DNA of 64,000 nt from an uncultured Oscillospiraceae bacterium (lineage in GTDB: Bacteria; Bacillota; Clostridia; Oscillospirales; Oscillospiraceae), in NCBI GenBank assembly GCA_950075865.1, contig CATMVA010000001.1:1-64000 (forward strand), read 5' to 3'. The notes beneath the pieces are model-generated. The model saw only the letters and a list, made by a program, of their open reading frames with translations. It did no database searches and was not told the DNA's origin. Both the position numbers and the translations under genes were made by a program. Below are positions 1 through 8,311 of the stretch, piece by piece. How positions within the stretch are numbered: the stretch's first letter is position 1; each line of letters opens with the position of its first letter.

Positions 1-1122
1 AAGATCTGCGACCAGATCTCGGACGCGGTGCTGGACGCCATCCTGGCCAAGGACCCCACCGCACGGGTAGCCTGCGAGACCACGGTGACCACGGGACTGA
101 TCCATGTGATGGGGGAGATCACCACCTCCTGCTATGTGGACATTCCCACCATCGCCCGGGGGGTGGTGCGGGACATCGGCTATGACCGGGCCAAGTTCGG
201 CTTTGACTGTGATACCTGCGCCGTCATCACCTCCATTGACGAGCAGTCCCCTGACATCGCGCTGGGCGTGGATCAGTCCTATGAGGCAAAAGAAGGTGGA
301 GAGCTGGAGAACGGCGCCGGGGACCAGGGGATGATGTTCGGCTATGCCTGTGACGAGACCCCTGAGTTGATGCCGCTGGCCCTGTCTTTGTCCCACAAGC
401 TGTGCCGCAGGCTGACCCAGGTCCGCAAGGAGGGGGGGGTGGACTACCTCCGGCCCGACGGCAAGAGCCAGGTCACGGTGGAGTATGATGAGGCCGGCAA
501 GCCGGTGCGGGTGGATACGGTGGTCCTCTCTACCCAGCATAGCCCCGAGGTGGAGATGGACCGGCTCCGCAAGGACATGGTGGAGCTTGTCATCAAGCCT
601 ACCATCCCGGCAGAGCTTCTGGATGAAAATGTAAAAATCTATGTGAACCCCACGGGGCGGTTCGTGGTGGGCGGGCCTCAGGGGGATTCCGGTCTCACCG
701 GGCGGAAGATCATCGTGGATACATATGGCGGCAGCGCCCCTCACGGCGGCGGCTGCTTTTCGGGGAAGGACCCCACCAAGGTGGACCGCTCGGCGGCCTA
801 CATGGCCCGGTATGTGGCCAAGAATATCGTGGCAGCCGGATTAGCGAAAAAATGCCAGATTGAGCTGGCCTACGCCATTGGAGTGGCTCATCCGGTGAGT
901 GTGTTGATCGACACTTTTGGGACAGGGACGGTTTCGGATGAGGCCATTTCGGCGGCGGTGGGGAAGGTCTTTGACCTGCGGCCTACCGCTATCATCCGGG
1001 CCCTGGATCTCCGCCGGCCCATCTACCGGCAGACGGCGGCCTACGGCCACTTTGGGCGGACCGATGTTGACCTGCCCTGGGAAAAGACCGATAAGGTGGA
1101 GGCGCTGAAAGTGGCGTTGTAA
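1..1122 (+). CDS. metK: S-adenosylmethionine synthetase, 5' end cut by the window
   Basis: Makes S-adenosylmethionine from methionine and ATP in the cytoplasm. The reading frame is open from base 1 and begins with [13 protein letters not shown], which lies near residue 18 of typical MetK, so only about 17 N-terminal residues are missing. Family signatures seen include [10 protein letters not shown], the HPT/HPE-like ATP-binding surroundings, and the glycine-rich [22 protein letters not shown] near the middle of the C-terminal half. The end is intact (TAA at 1120-1122) and is followed by a strong hairpin, so the gene appears to end its transcription unit. The identification is secure. Confidence 0.97.
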   Translation, partial: KICDQISDAVLDAILAKDPTARVACETTVTTGLIHVMGEITTSCYVDIPTIARGVVRDIGYDRAKFGFDCDTCAVITSIDEQSPDIALGVDQSYEAKEGGELENGAGDQGMMFGYACDETPELMPLALSLSHKLCRRLTQVRKEGGVDYLRPDGKSQVTVEYDEAGKPVRVDTVVLSTQHSPEVEMDRLRKDMVELVIKPTIPAELLDENVKIYVNPTGRFVVGGPQGDSGLTGRKIIVDTYGGSAPHGGGCFSGKDPTKVDRSAAYMARYVAKNIVAAGLAKKCQIELAYAIGVAHPVSVLIDTFGTGTVSDEAISAAVGKVFDLRPTAIIRALDLRRPIYRQTAAYGHFGRTDVDLPWEKTDKVEALKVAL

Positions 1123-1133
1123 GTCAAGAAAAG

Positions 1134-1168
1134 CGATGCTGTCCCCGGGACAGCATCGTTTTTCTTTT
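1134..1168 (+). terminator. Rho-independent terminator after metK
   Basis: Stem CGATGCTGTC (1134-1143) pairs with GACAGCATCG (1149-1158), followed by a T-rich tail (TTTTTCTTTT). It ends metK transcription. Confidence 0.9.
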
Positions 1169-1180
1169 GGGCGAAATGGG

Positions 1181-1224
1181 TTGATTTTCCCAGCGCTTTC
1201 CTGTACAATACTCTATACAGTATA
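1181..1224 (+). promoter_or_regulatory. Promoter for the glycosyltransferase gene, with a small palindrome
   Basis: TTGATT (1181-1186), a 17-bp spacer and TACAAT (1204-1209). Just downstream of the -10, TATAC-A-GTATA (1214-1224) forms an inverted repeat around the likely start site, a possible operator. The Shine-Dalgarno AGGGAGG lies at 1244-1250, before ATG 1258. Confidence 0.65.
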
Positions 1225-1257
1225 AATGGGATCGTATAGAAATAGGGAGGGCTTGGC

Positions 1258-2364
1258 ATGAATGTGCTCTATCTGCTGAACTTTGCCGGGAAGGCGGGAA
1301 CGGAACGGTATGTGGAGACACTGGTAAAATATCTTTCCGCCGATGGACGGGTCAACCCCTTTTTTGCTTATAACGAGGGCGGGCTCCTTGTAGAGCGGAT
1401 GGAGGACATGGGGGTGCCTGTGCGCCAGCTTACCATGGAGAGCCGATTTGACCGGAAGGCCGCCAAGGCTCTGGCCGCCCTTTGTGAGGAGTGGGATATC
1501 GACCTGATCCATTGTCACTATCTGCGGGAGAATTATATCGCCATGTTGGCGAAAAGCTATAACAAAAAAATCCGTGTGATCTACACCAACCATTTTGTTT
1601 TGGCCAACAACTGGGTGACCCGTGTGTCCAACCGCTGGCTGGATAAGCGGCAGGACCAGATGATCGCGGTGTGCAACATCGGGAAGGAGCAGCTGGTGAA
1701 GAACGGCTGGTCAGGGGAGCACATCCGGGTCATCTTTAACGCGGTGGACATGGAAGTCTGGGCAGGGGACAGGAGCGAGTCCACTCTCCGGACCGAGCTG
1801 GGGATCCCGGAGGACCGGTTCGTAATGTTCTGCGGCGCCCGGTTTGCGCATGATAAAGGTCATGCCTATCTGATTCGCTCCCTCAAACGGCTGACCCAAA
1901 TTTCGGATGTGCCGTTCACCATGGTGTTGGCCGGAGACGGAGAGCTGATGGAACCGACCCAGGCCCTTGTCAAGGAACTGGGGCTCAGTGAGGATCAGGT
2001 GAAGTTTATCGGGTTCCGCAGGGATATCAAGAATCTGTACAAGGGCGCAGACCTTTATATCAACGCTTCTCAGCATGAGGCCCTCAGCTACGCGATCATC
2101 GAGGCGATGGCGGCAGGTTTGCCCATTATCGCGACTGATATGGGCGGCAACAGCGACATTATCAAGGGTGTTCAGGACGGCGGAATGCTGGTGACCTATG
2201 ATGATCCCGAATCTATGGCGGGCGTGATGAAGCGGCTGCTGGAGGATCGGGCGCTGCTTAATGAGTGTAAGGTGAATGCGCTTGCCAATATTGATGCTCG
2301 GTTTGAGGTGCATAAAATGTGCGCAGCTACCTATGAAGTTTATCAAGCAGCCCTGAAGGGCTGA
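1258..2364 (+). CDS. Glycosyltransferase, family GT4 (GT-B fold)
   Basis: A 368-residue cytoplasmic or membrane-associated glycosyltransferase that transfers a sugar from a nucleotide donor onto a glycan or lipid acceptor. The N-terminal GT-B half starts MNVLYLLNFAGKAGTERYV. The C-terminal donor-binding half carries CGARFAHDKGHAYL, and EALSYAIIEAMAAGLP with the conserved E-x7-E pair, then ATDMGGNSDII. ATG 1258 has a good Shine-Dalgarno at 1244-1250. The O-antigen-ligase-like gene follows 16 bp later, so both probably act in one surface polysaccharide pathway. The sugar and acceptor cannot be told from the sequence. Confidence 0.9.
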   Translation: MNVLYLLNFAGKAGTERYVETLVKYLSADGRVNPFFAYNEGGLLVERMEDMGVPVRQLTMESRFDRKAAKALAALCEEWDIDLIHCHYLRENYIAMLAKSYNKKIRVIYTNHFVLANNWVTRVSNRWLDKRQDQMIAVCNIGKEQLVKNGWSGEHIRVIFNAVDMEVWAGDRSESTLRTELGIPEDRFVMFCGARFAHDKGHAYLIRSLKRLTQISDVPFTMVLAGDGELMEPTQALVKELGLSEDQVKFIGFRRDIKNLYKGADLYINASQHEALSYAIIEAMAAGLPIIATDMGGNSDIIKGVQDGGMLVTYDDPESMAGVMKRLLEDRALLNECKVNALANIDARFEVHKMCAATYEVYQAALKG

Positions 2365-2380
2365 GTTTGGAGCGAAGTTT

Positions 2381-3919
2381 ATGATGCAGACATGGCAGGA
2401 GAGTTATATTGGCGGACTTTTTCTTCGGCTGTGGGCGGTTCTCTGTGAAAACTGGCCCCAGAGCGGTTGCGCCAGATTTTTGAGTGCGCTGGAAGAGTGG
2501 ACGGTCCGGGGAGTCAAGGACAGTGCGATATGCCGCTTTTTGTGGCGGGACGGCCTGGTGACCAGAAGCTGGCCGGACAGTTTGACCTGTCGGTTTCTGA
2601 CCTGGCTGATCGATCTGCCTGGCGCGGTGTGCCGGTGGATCTACCGGGTGGGTAAGTCGTTCTGGGACGGACCGGCGGTGTTCCGCCTAGTGGGAAAACT
2701 GGGCTGGATGTTTGTGCTTCCCCTGGGGCTCTTTCTGATGGTGATGCTGATGGTGCCCCACGGGATGTGGGATAACCGGTATGCTTTGATGGGGGCGGTT
2801 GCCCTCACCGGGCTTTTTGTGGTGGGGAACGGTTCCAGGGGAGAGGCTAGGCTGGAGACCCAGCGGTTGGGGCCTCACTTTGTGCTGTTTATGGGCTTTG
2901 TCTGCTTTGCCTTTGTGACCTCCATCTCCCGGCGGCAGTCTCTACGGTTTGTGGGCTTTTACCTGACCCTGTTCCTGATCGTTCTGCTGGTGGTGAGCGC
3001 CGTCCGGAGTTACGATCAGCTCAAATGGCTGCTGGCGCTGGTGGTTGCGGGACTGACTGTGGCCTCCTTTTACGGCTGTTATCAGGCGGCGATCGGCGTG
3101 GAGGTCATTCCCAGTCAGCAGGATATGGCTCTGAATGCCGGAATGCCTGGGCGGATTTATTCTTTCTTTGATAATCCCAATAACTTTGCCGAGCTTTTGG
3201 TCATGCTCATGCCCTTTGCTCTGGCTCTGTTCCTCAATGCGGAGACATGGCGGGGGAAGGCGTGGAGCCTCTTTGCGCTTGGTGTAAGTGCGGTGGCCTT
3301 GGGAGCTACTTACTCCCGTTCCGGATGGTTGGGGATCGTCTTCGCTCTGGTCGTCTTTTTGTTTCTGGAGAACTGGAGGCTGATCCCGCTGATGGCGGTG
3401 CTTGGGGTGTGTGCTCTGCCACTGTTGCCCCAGACGATCCTGAACCGGCTTTTGACCATCGGAAACACCAGGGATTCCTCTCTCAACTATCGCTTTGCTA
3501 TTTACCAGGCCACCGAAGTGCTGCTGAAGGACTATTGGGCCAAGGGAGTGGGTCTGGGCAGCGATGTGCTCAAGAGCGCTTTTGAGACATATCCGCCTAT
3601 GTTTGACGGTAATTACCCCATCCATACGCACAATAATTACCTTCAGGTGTGGGGGGAGATGGGGATTTTTGGACTGGTCACCTTCCTGGGAACGATTTTC
3701 TATCAACTGAAACAGGGCGCAAAGGCCTATCTGCGTAACACGGATAAGCGTCTGCGGCGGTTCCAGGCTGCCGCTGTGGCCGGATTCTGCGGCATCTTGC
3801 TTATTTCAGCGGCCGAGTACACCTGGTTTTATCCCCGGAATATGTTCTTCTACTGGTTCCTGTTCGGTGTGATCATGGCTTGCGCAAAATTTGCCTCCGA
3901 AGAAAAAGTCGCCCCTTGA
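2381..3919 (+). CDS. O-antigen ligase/polymerase-like (Wzy_C family) membrane protein
   Basis: A 512-residue polytopic membrane protein. The N-terminal ~100 residues are amphipathic and Trp/Arg-rich, followed by about ten hydrophobic segments. The family signature region includes YSFFDNPNNFAELLVMLMP and TYSRSGWLG. Near the C-terminus is the large external loop ending HTHNNYLQVWGEMGIFGL, typical of Wzy/WaaL/O-antigen ligases. Such proteins join undecaprenyl-linked glycans or attach them to an acceptor outside the membrane. It is co-transcribed with the upstream GT4 gene. A Shine-Dalgarno (TTTGGAG) precedes ATG 2381. Ligase versus polymerase role is not resolvable. Confidence 0.85.
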   Translation: MMQTWQESYIGGLFLRLWAVLCENWPQSGCARFLSALEEWTVRGVKDSAICRFLWRDGLVTRSWPDSLTCRFLTWLIDLPGAVCRWIYRVGKSFWDGPAVFRLVGKLGWMFVLPLGLFLMVMLMVPHGMWDNRYALMGAVALTGLFVVGNGSRGEARLETQRLGPHFVLFMGFVCFAFVTSISRRQSLRFVGFYLTLFLIVLLVVSAVRSYDQLKWLLALVVAGLTVASFYGCYQAAIGVEVIPSQQDMALNAGMPGRIYSFFDNPNNFAELLVMLMPFALALFLNAETWRGKAWSLFALGVSAVALGATYSRSGWLGIVFALVVFLFLENWRLIPLMAVLGVCALPLLPQTILNRLLTIGNTRDSSLNYRFAIYQATEVLLKDYWAKGVGLGSDVLKSAFETYPPMFDGNYPIHTHNNYLQVWGEMGIFGLVTFLGTIFYQLKQGAKAYLRNTDKRLRRFQAAAVAGFCGILLISAAEYTWFYPRNMFFYWFLFGVIMACAKFASEEKVAP

Positions 3920-3944
3920 CGATAAAAATTGTTTCCGTTATACT
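3916..3944 (+). promoter_or_regulatory. Promoter at the 3' end of the polymerase gene, for the MATE gene
   Basis: TTGACG (3916-3921) overlaps the stop codon of the upstream gene. A 17-bp spacer is followed by TATACT (3939-3944). The predicted transcript would start near 3951, upstream of the hairpin at 3971-3998, so that hairpin would sit in the MATE mRNA leader. Confidence 0.6.
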
Positions 3945-3970
3945 ATCCAGAGATTCGATGTTGGAGACCG

Positions 3971-4005
3971 ACAGGCCGCAACCCGGGTTGCGGCCTGTTT
4001 CTATT
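3971..4005 (+). terminator. Terminator-like hairpin in front of the MATE gene (possible attenuator)
   Basis: Arms ACAGGCCGCAACCC (3971-3984) and GGGTTGCGGCCTGT (3985-3998) are perfectly complementary; in practice a CCGG loop. They are followed by TTTCTATTC. It ends the polymerase operon, but it also lies downstream of a good promoter and only 30 bp upstream of the MATE start, so it may attenuate that gene. Confidence 0.7.
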
Positions 4006-4027
4006 CAGTGAAAGAGAGGAACGTATT

Positions 4028-5401
4028 TTGAAAGAGCAAGGCAGAGAGAATAAGATGGGCGTTATGCCGGTGGGGAAACTTTTGATCAATATGTCTGTTC
4101 CCATGATGCTGTCCATGCTGGTTCAGGCCCTCTATAACGTGGTGGACAGCTATTTTGTGGCCAAACTGAGCCAGGACGCCCTCAACGCGGTCAGTCTTTC
4201 TTTTCCCATTCAGAATCTGATGATCGCGGTGTCGGTGGGAACTGGCGTTGGTCTCAACGCGCTGCTTTCCCGGAATTTGGGTGAGAAGAATTTTGAGGGC
4301 GCCAACCGGGCGGCCGGAAATGGACTTTTTCTGGCCTTTCTCAGCGGCCTGGCGGCTATTGTGGTAGGGCTTACTGTGCCCCATGCTTTCTTCCTGGCCC
4401 AAACAGATATTCCCGGTATCATTGAGCAGGGGACCGCATACCTGCAGATCTGCTGTACCTGGTCCATGGGTCTCTTTATGGGGGTCCTGTTTGAGCGGCT
4501 TCTTCAGTCCACTGGAAAGACCTTCTACGCCATGATCGCCCAGACGGTTGGTGCGGTCACCAACATTGTGATGGATCCGGTGCTGATCTTTGGCCTAGGG
4601 CCCTTCCCGGCGATGGGGGTGGCGGGAGCTGCTGCCGCCACGGTGGCGGGACAGATCATCGGCGCTGCAGTTGGCTGTATGATGAACCTGACCTTCAATA
4701 AAGAGCTTAATTTTGGCCGAAAGTATCTGAAGCCGCAAGGCCGGGTGATTAAGCAGATCTACGCGGTAGGTGTTCCCTCGATGGTGCTCAGCTCGGTGGG
4801 CTCGGTGATGGTATTTGGGCTGAATCAGATCCTGATGGCCTTCACGGATACGGCTACGGCGGTCTTTGGAGTCTACTTCAAGCTCCAGTCTTTCATTTTT
4901 ATGCCGGTTTTCGGCCTCAACAACGGAATGGTGCCTATTATTGCCTACAATTACGGGGCCCGGAACCGGGAACGTATCCTTCAAACAATGAAGCTGGCCA
5001 TAATCACCGCGACTGCTATTATGCTGGCAGGCGTGGCGGTGGCGGAAATCTTCCCGGTTCAGCTTCTGGGACTCTTTGAGGCATCGGAGGAGATGCTGGC
5101 CATCGGTGTGCCCGCCCTTCGGATTATTTGCACCAGCTTTGTGTTTGCCGGCTTCGGCATTGTCTGCGGTTCGGTATTCCAGGCGTTGGGCCATGGCGTG
5201 ATGAGTATGATCGTCTCGATTATCCGTCAGCTGGTGATTCTGCTGCCGGTGGCGTGGCTCCTGTCCCTTACCGGGAGGCTGGAGCTGGTGTGGCTGGCAT
5301 TTCCCATCGCTGAGTTTTTCGCGGTGCTCCTGAGCATTGTATTCCTCCGCAGAGTTATCCGGCAGGTGATCGACCCTTTGGCAGCCCCTGCCGAAAACTG
5401 A
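4028..5401 (+). CDS. MATE family multidrug efflux transporter
   Basis: A 12-TM cation/drug antiporter of the MATE family (458 residues with the chosen start), exporting cationic compounds using an ion gradient. Typical sequence: NMSVPMMLSMLVQALYNVVDSYFV at the first helix and PLLQ/FGLNNGMVPIIAYNYGARN near the start of the second half. I chose TTG 4028 because it has AGAGAGGA at 4013-4020. In-frame codons further upstream (from 3929) would place translation across the promoter and hairpin and give a non-family N-terminus. A second MATE gene lies at 51214. The substrate is unknown. Confidence 0.9.
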   Translation: MKEQGRENKMGVMPVGKLLINMSVPMMLSMLVQALYNVVDSYFVAKLSQDALNAVSLSFPIQNLMIAVSVGTGVGLNALLSRNLGEKNFEGANRAAGNGLFLAFLSGLAAIVVGLTVPHAFFLAQTDIPGIIEQGTAYLQICCTWSMGLFMGVLFERLLQSTGKTFYAMIAQTVGAVTNIVMDPVLIFGLGPFPAMGVAGAAAATVAGQIIGAAVGCMMNLTFNKELNFGRKYLKPQGRVIKQIYAVGVPSMVLSSVGSVMVFGLNQILMAFTDTATAVFGVYFKLQSFIFMPVFGLNNGMVPIIAYNYGARNRERILQTMKLAIITATAIMLAGVAVAEIFPVQLLGLFEASEEMLAIGVPALRIICTSFVFAGFGIVCGSVFQALGHGVMSMIVSIIRQLVILLPVAWLLSLTGRLELVWLAFPIAEFFAVLLSIVFLRRVIRQVIDPLAAPAEN

Positions 5402-5413
5402 GAGGGCAGGCTG

Positions 5414-5827
5414 ATGGTTGATTATTTTGCTTTGAATGTCTCCCATGAAACGTTTGGCACGATCAGCAATCTGGGGCTTGCCCATTTGGGGGACGCTGTT
5501 TTTGAGTTGATGGTTCGCTCCTGGCTCTGCCTTCATGGTAAAGCGACCGCGAAGGGGCTCCATAAGGCGGCTGTGAGCTATGTAGCGGCGCCCGCCCAGG
5601 CGAAGATGACCCAGGCCATTCTCCAGGTCCTTACCCAGGAGGAGCAGGACGTTTTTCGCCGTGGGCGAAATGCCAGTCCCCATTCCATTCCACAGAACGC
5701 GAGCAGGGAGGAGTATGCTGCCGCCACTGCGCTGGAGGCCCTGTTTGGTTGGCTTTGGCTGCGGGGGGAGAGGGACCGGCTCAATGAACTGTTTGCCCTG
5801 ATGATGGAGGACCGCCATGGCACTTGA
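5414..5827 (+). CDS. mrnC: Mini-ribonuclease III
   Basis: A 137-residue RNase III-like dimer lacking the dsRNA-binding domain. In Bacillus it matures 23S rRNA ends. Seen: NLGLAHLGDAVFELMVRSWL (catalytic first helix with the acidic residue), YVAAPAQAKMTQAIL, and the hallmark RRGRNASPHSIPQNASREEYAAATALEALFGWL containing the second acidic cluster. It starts 12 bp after the MATE stop with GAGAGGGC upstream, and its last 11 bases overlap the start of rqcH, so the two are translationally coupled. The identification is secure. Confidence 0.93.
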   Translation: MVDYFALNVSHETFGTISNLGLAHLGDAVFELMVRSWLCLHGKATAKGLHKAAVSYVAAPAQAKMTQAILQVLTQEEQDVFRRGRNASPHSIPQNASREEYAAATALEALFGWLWLRGERDRLNELFALMMEDRHGT

Positions 5828-7439
5828 CGCTCTTTTTCTTGCTGCGACTCTGCGGGAACTGACGGCAGCCGTACAGGGCGGCAGGATCGATAAGATCTAC
5901 CAGCCGGGCGTTCAGGATGTGGTTTTGACCATTCGTGGTCCGGAGGGAAACGGGAAGATGCTGCTGTCAGCCAATCCAGCTCATCCCAGGATCCACCTCA
6001 CCGCACTGGAGCGGGAAAACCCGGACAAGCCCCCTATGTTCTGTATGCTCCTGCGGAAGCACCTGTCAGGAGGCCGCATTTTGGAGATCGACCAGCCCTA
6101 TATGGAGCGGACGGTCACGCTGACGGTCGAGGCGCTGGATGAATTGGGAGACCGGGTGAGACGCAGCCTAGTGCTGGAAGCTATGGGCCACCATGCCAAT
6201 CTGATCCTGTTGGACGGAGAGGGACGGATCATCGACTGTGTGAGGAGGATGGAGGGTGATCTGGCCACCGGGGCCCGCCAGGTCATGCCCGGGCTCTTTT
6301 ACCGTCCCCCGGAGCCCCGGTTTGGCGTACCGCCTCTCCTGGAGCGGGAACTGCGTTTTCGGGGAGAGAATGGGGATCTGGAGCCCATTATTCAGCAGAT
6401 GTGGGATACTGTGAAGGAGTATCCCTCCACACCGGTTATGCTGGTCCGGGAGGGAAAGCCGGCAGACATTTCGTTCCTGCCCATCCTTCAATATGGTCCG
6501 GGGACCGAAAACCGGGAATACCCTTCCTTTGGCGCTCTTCTGGACGACTTCTATGAGACCCGTGAGCGGCAAGAGCGGGCCAGACAGAAGGGGGAGGACC
6601 TTCTCCGCACGGTGAAAAACGCACGGGATCGCACGGCCCGGAAGCTGGAAAACCAACGCAGAGAGCTGGAGGCTACCCGGGATCGGGAGCGGCTCCGGGA
6701 GATGGGTGACATTCTCACTACCAACCTTCACCGATTGGAGCGGGGGCGCTCTACCGTGGTGCTTCAGGACTACTATGACCCGGAGGGGAAGGACATGGAG
6801 ATAGCGGTTGATCCCCTCCTTACGCCTCAGCAGAACGCGGCCAAATATTACAAGGACTATAATAGGGCCAAGAACGCGGAAGCTGCACTGACTGTCCAGA
6901 TCGGGAGAGGGGAAGCCGATCTCTCCTATTTGGACAGCGTGCTGGAGAGTATTTCTTTGGCTGAAGGGGAGCGGGATCTTCAGGAGATCCGTCAGGAACT
7001 GATAGACATGGGGTACCTGAAGCGTCAGAGCAAGGGAGGCAAGGGAACCAAACGGATGGCTGGAAGGCCCATGGAGTTTCGCTCTACCGCTGGGTTAAGA
7101 ATCAGCGTTGGTAAAAACAATACCCAGAATGACCAACTCACCACCCGGCAGGCGGGGAAGTGGGACTGGTGGTTCCATACCCAGAAGATCCACGGGGCTC
7201 ATGTAATCCTTTGGACCGATGGGGAGGAGCCGGATGAGGAGAGCGTCGGCCAGGCGGCCGCCCTGGCGGCTTACTTTTCTCAGGGGCGTGAGGCAGGAAA
7301 GGTGAATGTGGACTATACCCCGGTCAAATATGTCAAAAAGCCCGCCGGGGCTCCTCCTGGCATGGTGGTCTATACCACTTACCGGACCATGGCAGTGATT
7401 CCCGATGGGAATCTGGTCAAACTTCTGCGGCTAAAATAG
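5817..7439 (+). CDS. rqcH: RqcH / NFACT-family ribosome quality control protein (FbpA/YloA-like)
   Basis: A 540-residue Rqc2 homologue that binds obstructed 50S subunits carrying peptidyl-tRNA and recruits alanyl-tRNA to add C-terminal alanine tails; often annotated as fibronectin-binding protein. Order: NFACT-N (1-~180), a helical coiled-coil middle (~250-430) rich in Arg/Glu, and NFACT-R (~440-540) with the KWDWWFHTQKIHGAHVIL signature. Residues 97-98 read E-R where the Bacillus protein has the functionally important D97-R98. ATG 5817 sits inside mrnC with GGAGG upstream. The A+T-rich 3' end leads straight into a palindromic promoter region. Confidence 0.92.
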   Translation: MALDALFLAATLRELTAAVQGGRIDKIYQPGVQDVVLTIRGPEGNGKMLLSANPAHPRIHLTALERENPDKPPMFCMLLRKHLSGGRILEIDQPYMERTVTLTVEALDELGDRVRRSLVLEAMGHHANLILLDGEGRIIDCVRRMEGDLATGARQVMPGLFYRPPEPRFGVPPLLERELRFRGENGDLEPIIQQMWDTVKEYPSTPVMLVREGKPADISFLPILQYGPGTENREYPSFGALLDDFYETRERQERARQKGEDLLRTVKNARDRTARKLENQRRELEATRDRERLREMGDILTTNLHRLERGRSTVVLQDYYDPEGKDMEIAVDPLLTPQQNAAKYYKDYNRAKNAEAALTVQIGRGEADLSYLDSVLESISLAEGERDLQEIRQELIDMGYLKRQSKGGKGTKRMAGRPMEFRSTAGLRISVGKNNTQNDQLTTRQAGKWDWWFHTQKIHGAHVILWTDGEEPDEESVGQAAALAAYFSQGREAGKVNVDYTPVKYVKKPAGAPPGMVVYTTYRTMAVIPDGNLVKLLRLK

Positions 7440-7462
7440 TCAAAATTTAGAAAAACTTAAAG

Positions 7463-7502
7463 CAATTCTCCTCCCGCTCTGTTACAATAGGGAGGAGAAT
7501 TG
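7463..7502 (+). promoter_or_regulatory. 13-bp perfect inverted repeat flanking the -10 of the response-regulator gene
   Basis: CAATTCTCCTCCC (7463-7475) and GGGAGGAGAATTG (7490-7502) are exact complements. The 14-base centre holds TACAAT (7483-7488), a good -10, while no good -35 lies 17 bp upstream. This fits an activator- or repressor-controlled promoter; an RNA hairpin just upstream of the Shine-Dalgarno (AAGGAGG at 7508-7514) is the alternative. No T-run follows, so it is unlikely to be a terminator. Confidence 0.6.
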
Positions 7503-7521
7503 TTGTAAAGGAGGAAAACCC

Positions 7522-8214
7522 ATGGATTCCATTCACATTTTGGTCGTGGAGGATGATCCTGATATCAATAACCTGCTTTGTAAGATCGTTACCGGCGCAG
7601 GCTATGACTGCCGTCAGGCCTATTCGGGCAGTGAGGCCGTCCTGCTGGCTGAAAAGTACAGTTATGATCTGATCCTTCTGGACCTGATGCTTCCCGGCCT
7701 CTCCGGGGAAGAGTTTATCGCCAAGCTGCGCGCTGGAAAGACCATGCCCATCATTGTTCTTTCTGCAAAGGCCGGTCTGGAGAGCCGGGTCAATGTGTTG
7801 GAACTGGGCGCTGACGATTTTATTCCAAAGCCCTTTGACAATGCGGAGGTATTGGCCAGGATAAAGGCCCAATTGCGCCGCTATAAGAAGTTTTCAGCCG
7901 ACAGAGAGGGGGAGACCCTTCGCTGCGGCGATCTGATCCTGGAGCGGGAGAGCGTTACCGTGACAGCCGCGGGGGAGAACGTGGTCCTCACCGTCCGGGA
8001 GTTTGAGATCCTGGCGCTGCTCATGGCCCACCCCAAAAAGGTTTTTACCCGTCAGCAGATCTATGAGCAGGTTTGGGGAGAGGACTACATGGGGGATGAC
8101 AACACGGTGAACGTCCATGTGTCCAACCTGCGCGCCAAACTGGCCAAGGCCAGTCCTGCCGAGTATGTCAAGACTGTGTGGGGCATCGGGTTCAAGATGG
8201 CTGAAGAGGGGTAA
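7522..8214 (+). CDS. Two-component response regulator, OmpR/PhoB type
   Basis: A 230-residue DNA-binding regulator. The receiver domain (1-~120) shows the acidic pair ED-D at 10-12, the phospho-acceptor Asp54 in LILLDLMLPG, and Lys in FIPKPFDN. The C-terminal winged helix (~130-230) ends with NTVNVHVSNLRAKL and VWGIGFKMA, as in OmpR/VanR. It precedes an ABC ATPase, two permeases and a histidine kinase and very probably pairs with that kinase (10780-11673) to control the transporter. A strong Shine-Dalgarno GTAAAGGAGG precedes ATG 7522. Confidence 0.93.
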   Translation: MDSIHILVVEDDPDINNLLCKIVTGAGYDCRQAYSGSEAVLLAEKYSYDLILLDLMLPGLSGEEFIAKLRAGKTMPIIVLSAKAGLESRVNVLELGADDFIPKPFDNAEVLARIKAQLRRYKKFSADREGETLRCGDLILERESVTVTAAGENVVLTVREFEILALLMAHPKKVFTRQQIYEQVWGEDYMGDDNTVNVHVSNLRAKLAKASPAEYVKTVWGIGFKMAEEG

Positions 8215-8247
8215 CAAGGTAACCTTTACTTTTTCTTTAGGATCTCC

Positions 8248-8289
8248 TTGAGCTTTCTTATTGACTTGCCGCTATACTGAGGATACTCT
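8248..8289 (+). promoter_or_regulatory. Promoter candidate(s) for the ABC transporter operon
   Basis: Two overlapping possibilities: TTGACT (8261-8266)-17 bp-TACTCT (8284-8289), or TTGAGC (8248-8253)-19 bp-TATACT (8273-8278). CTTGAG (8247-8252) and CTCAAG (8288-8293) form a spaced inverted repeat across the region. The presence of a separate promoter suggests the response regulator gene is transcribed apart from, and may activate, the transporter genes. Confidence 0.45.
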
Positions 8290-8311
8290 CAAGAAAGCGA
8301 GGTCATGTATC

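Noticed and set aside
4595-5818. A 407-codon minus-strand frame over the MATE and mrnC genes
   Set aside because: Antisense shadow, rich in His/Gln/Arg, crossing two clearly coding genes.
8261-8278. TTGACT (8261) with TATACT (8273) as one promoter
   Set aside because: Spacer would be only 6 bp; each element instead fits a different partner, as listed.
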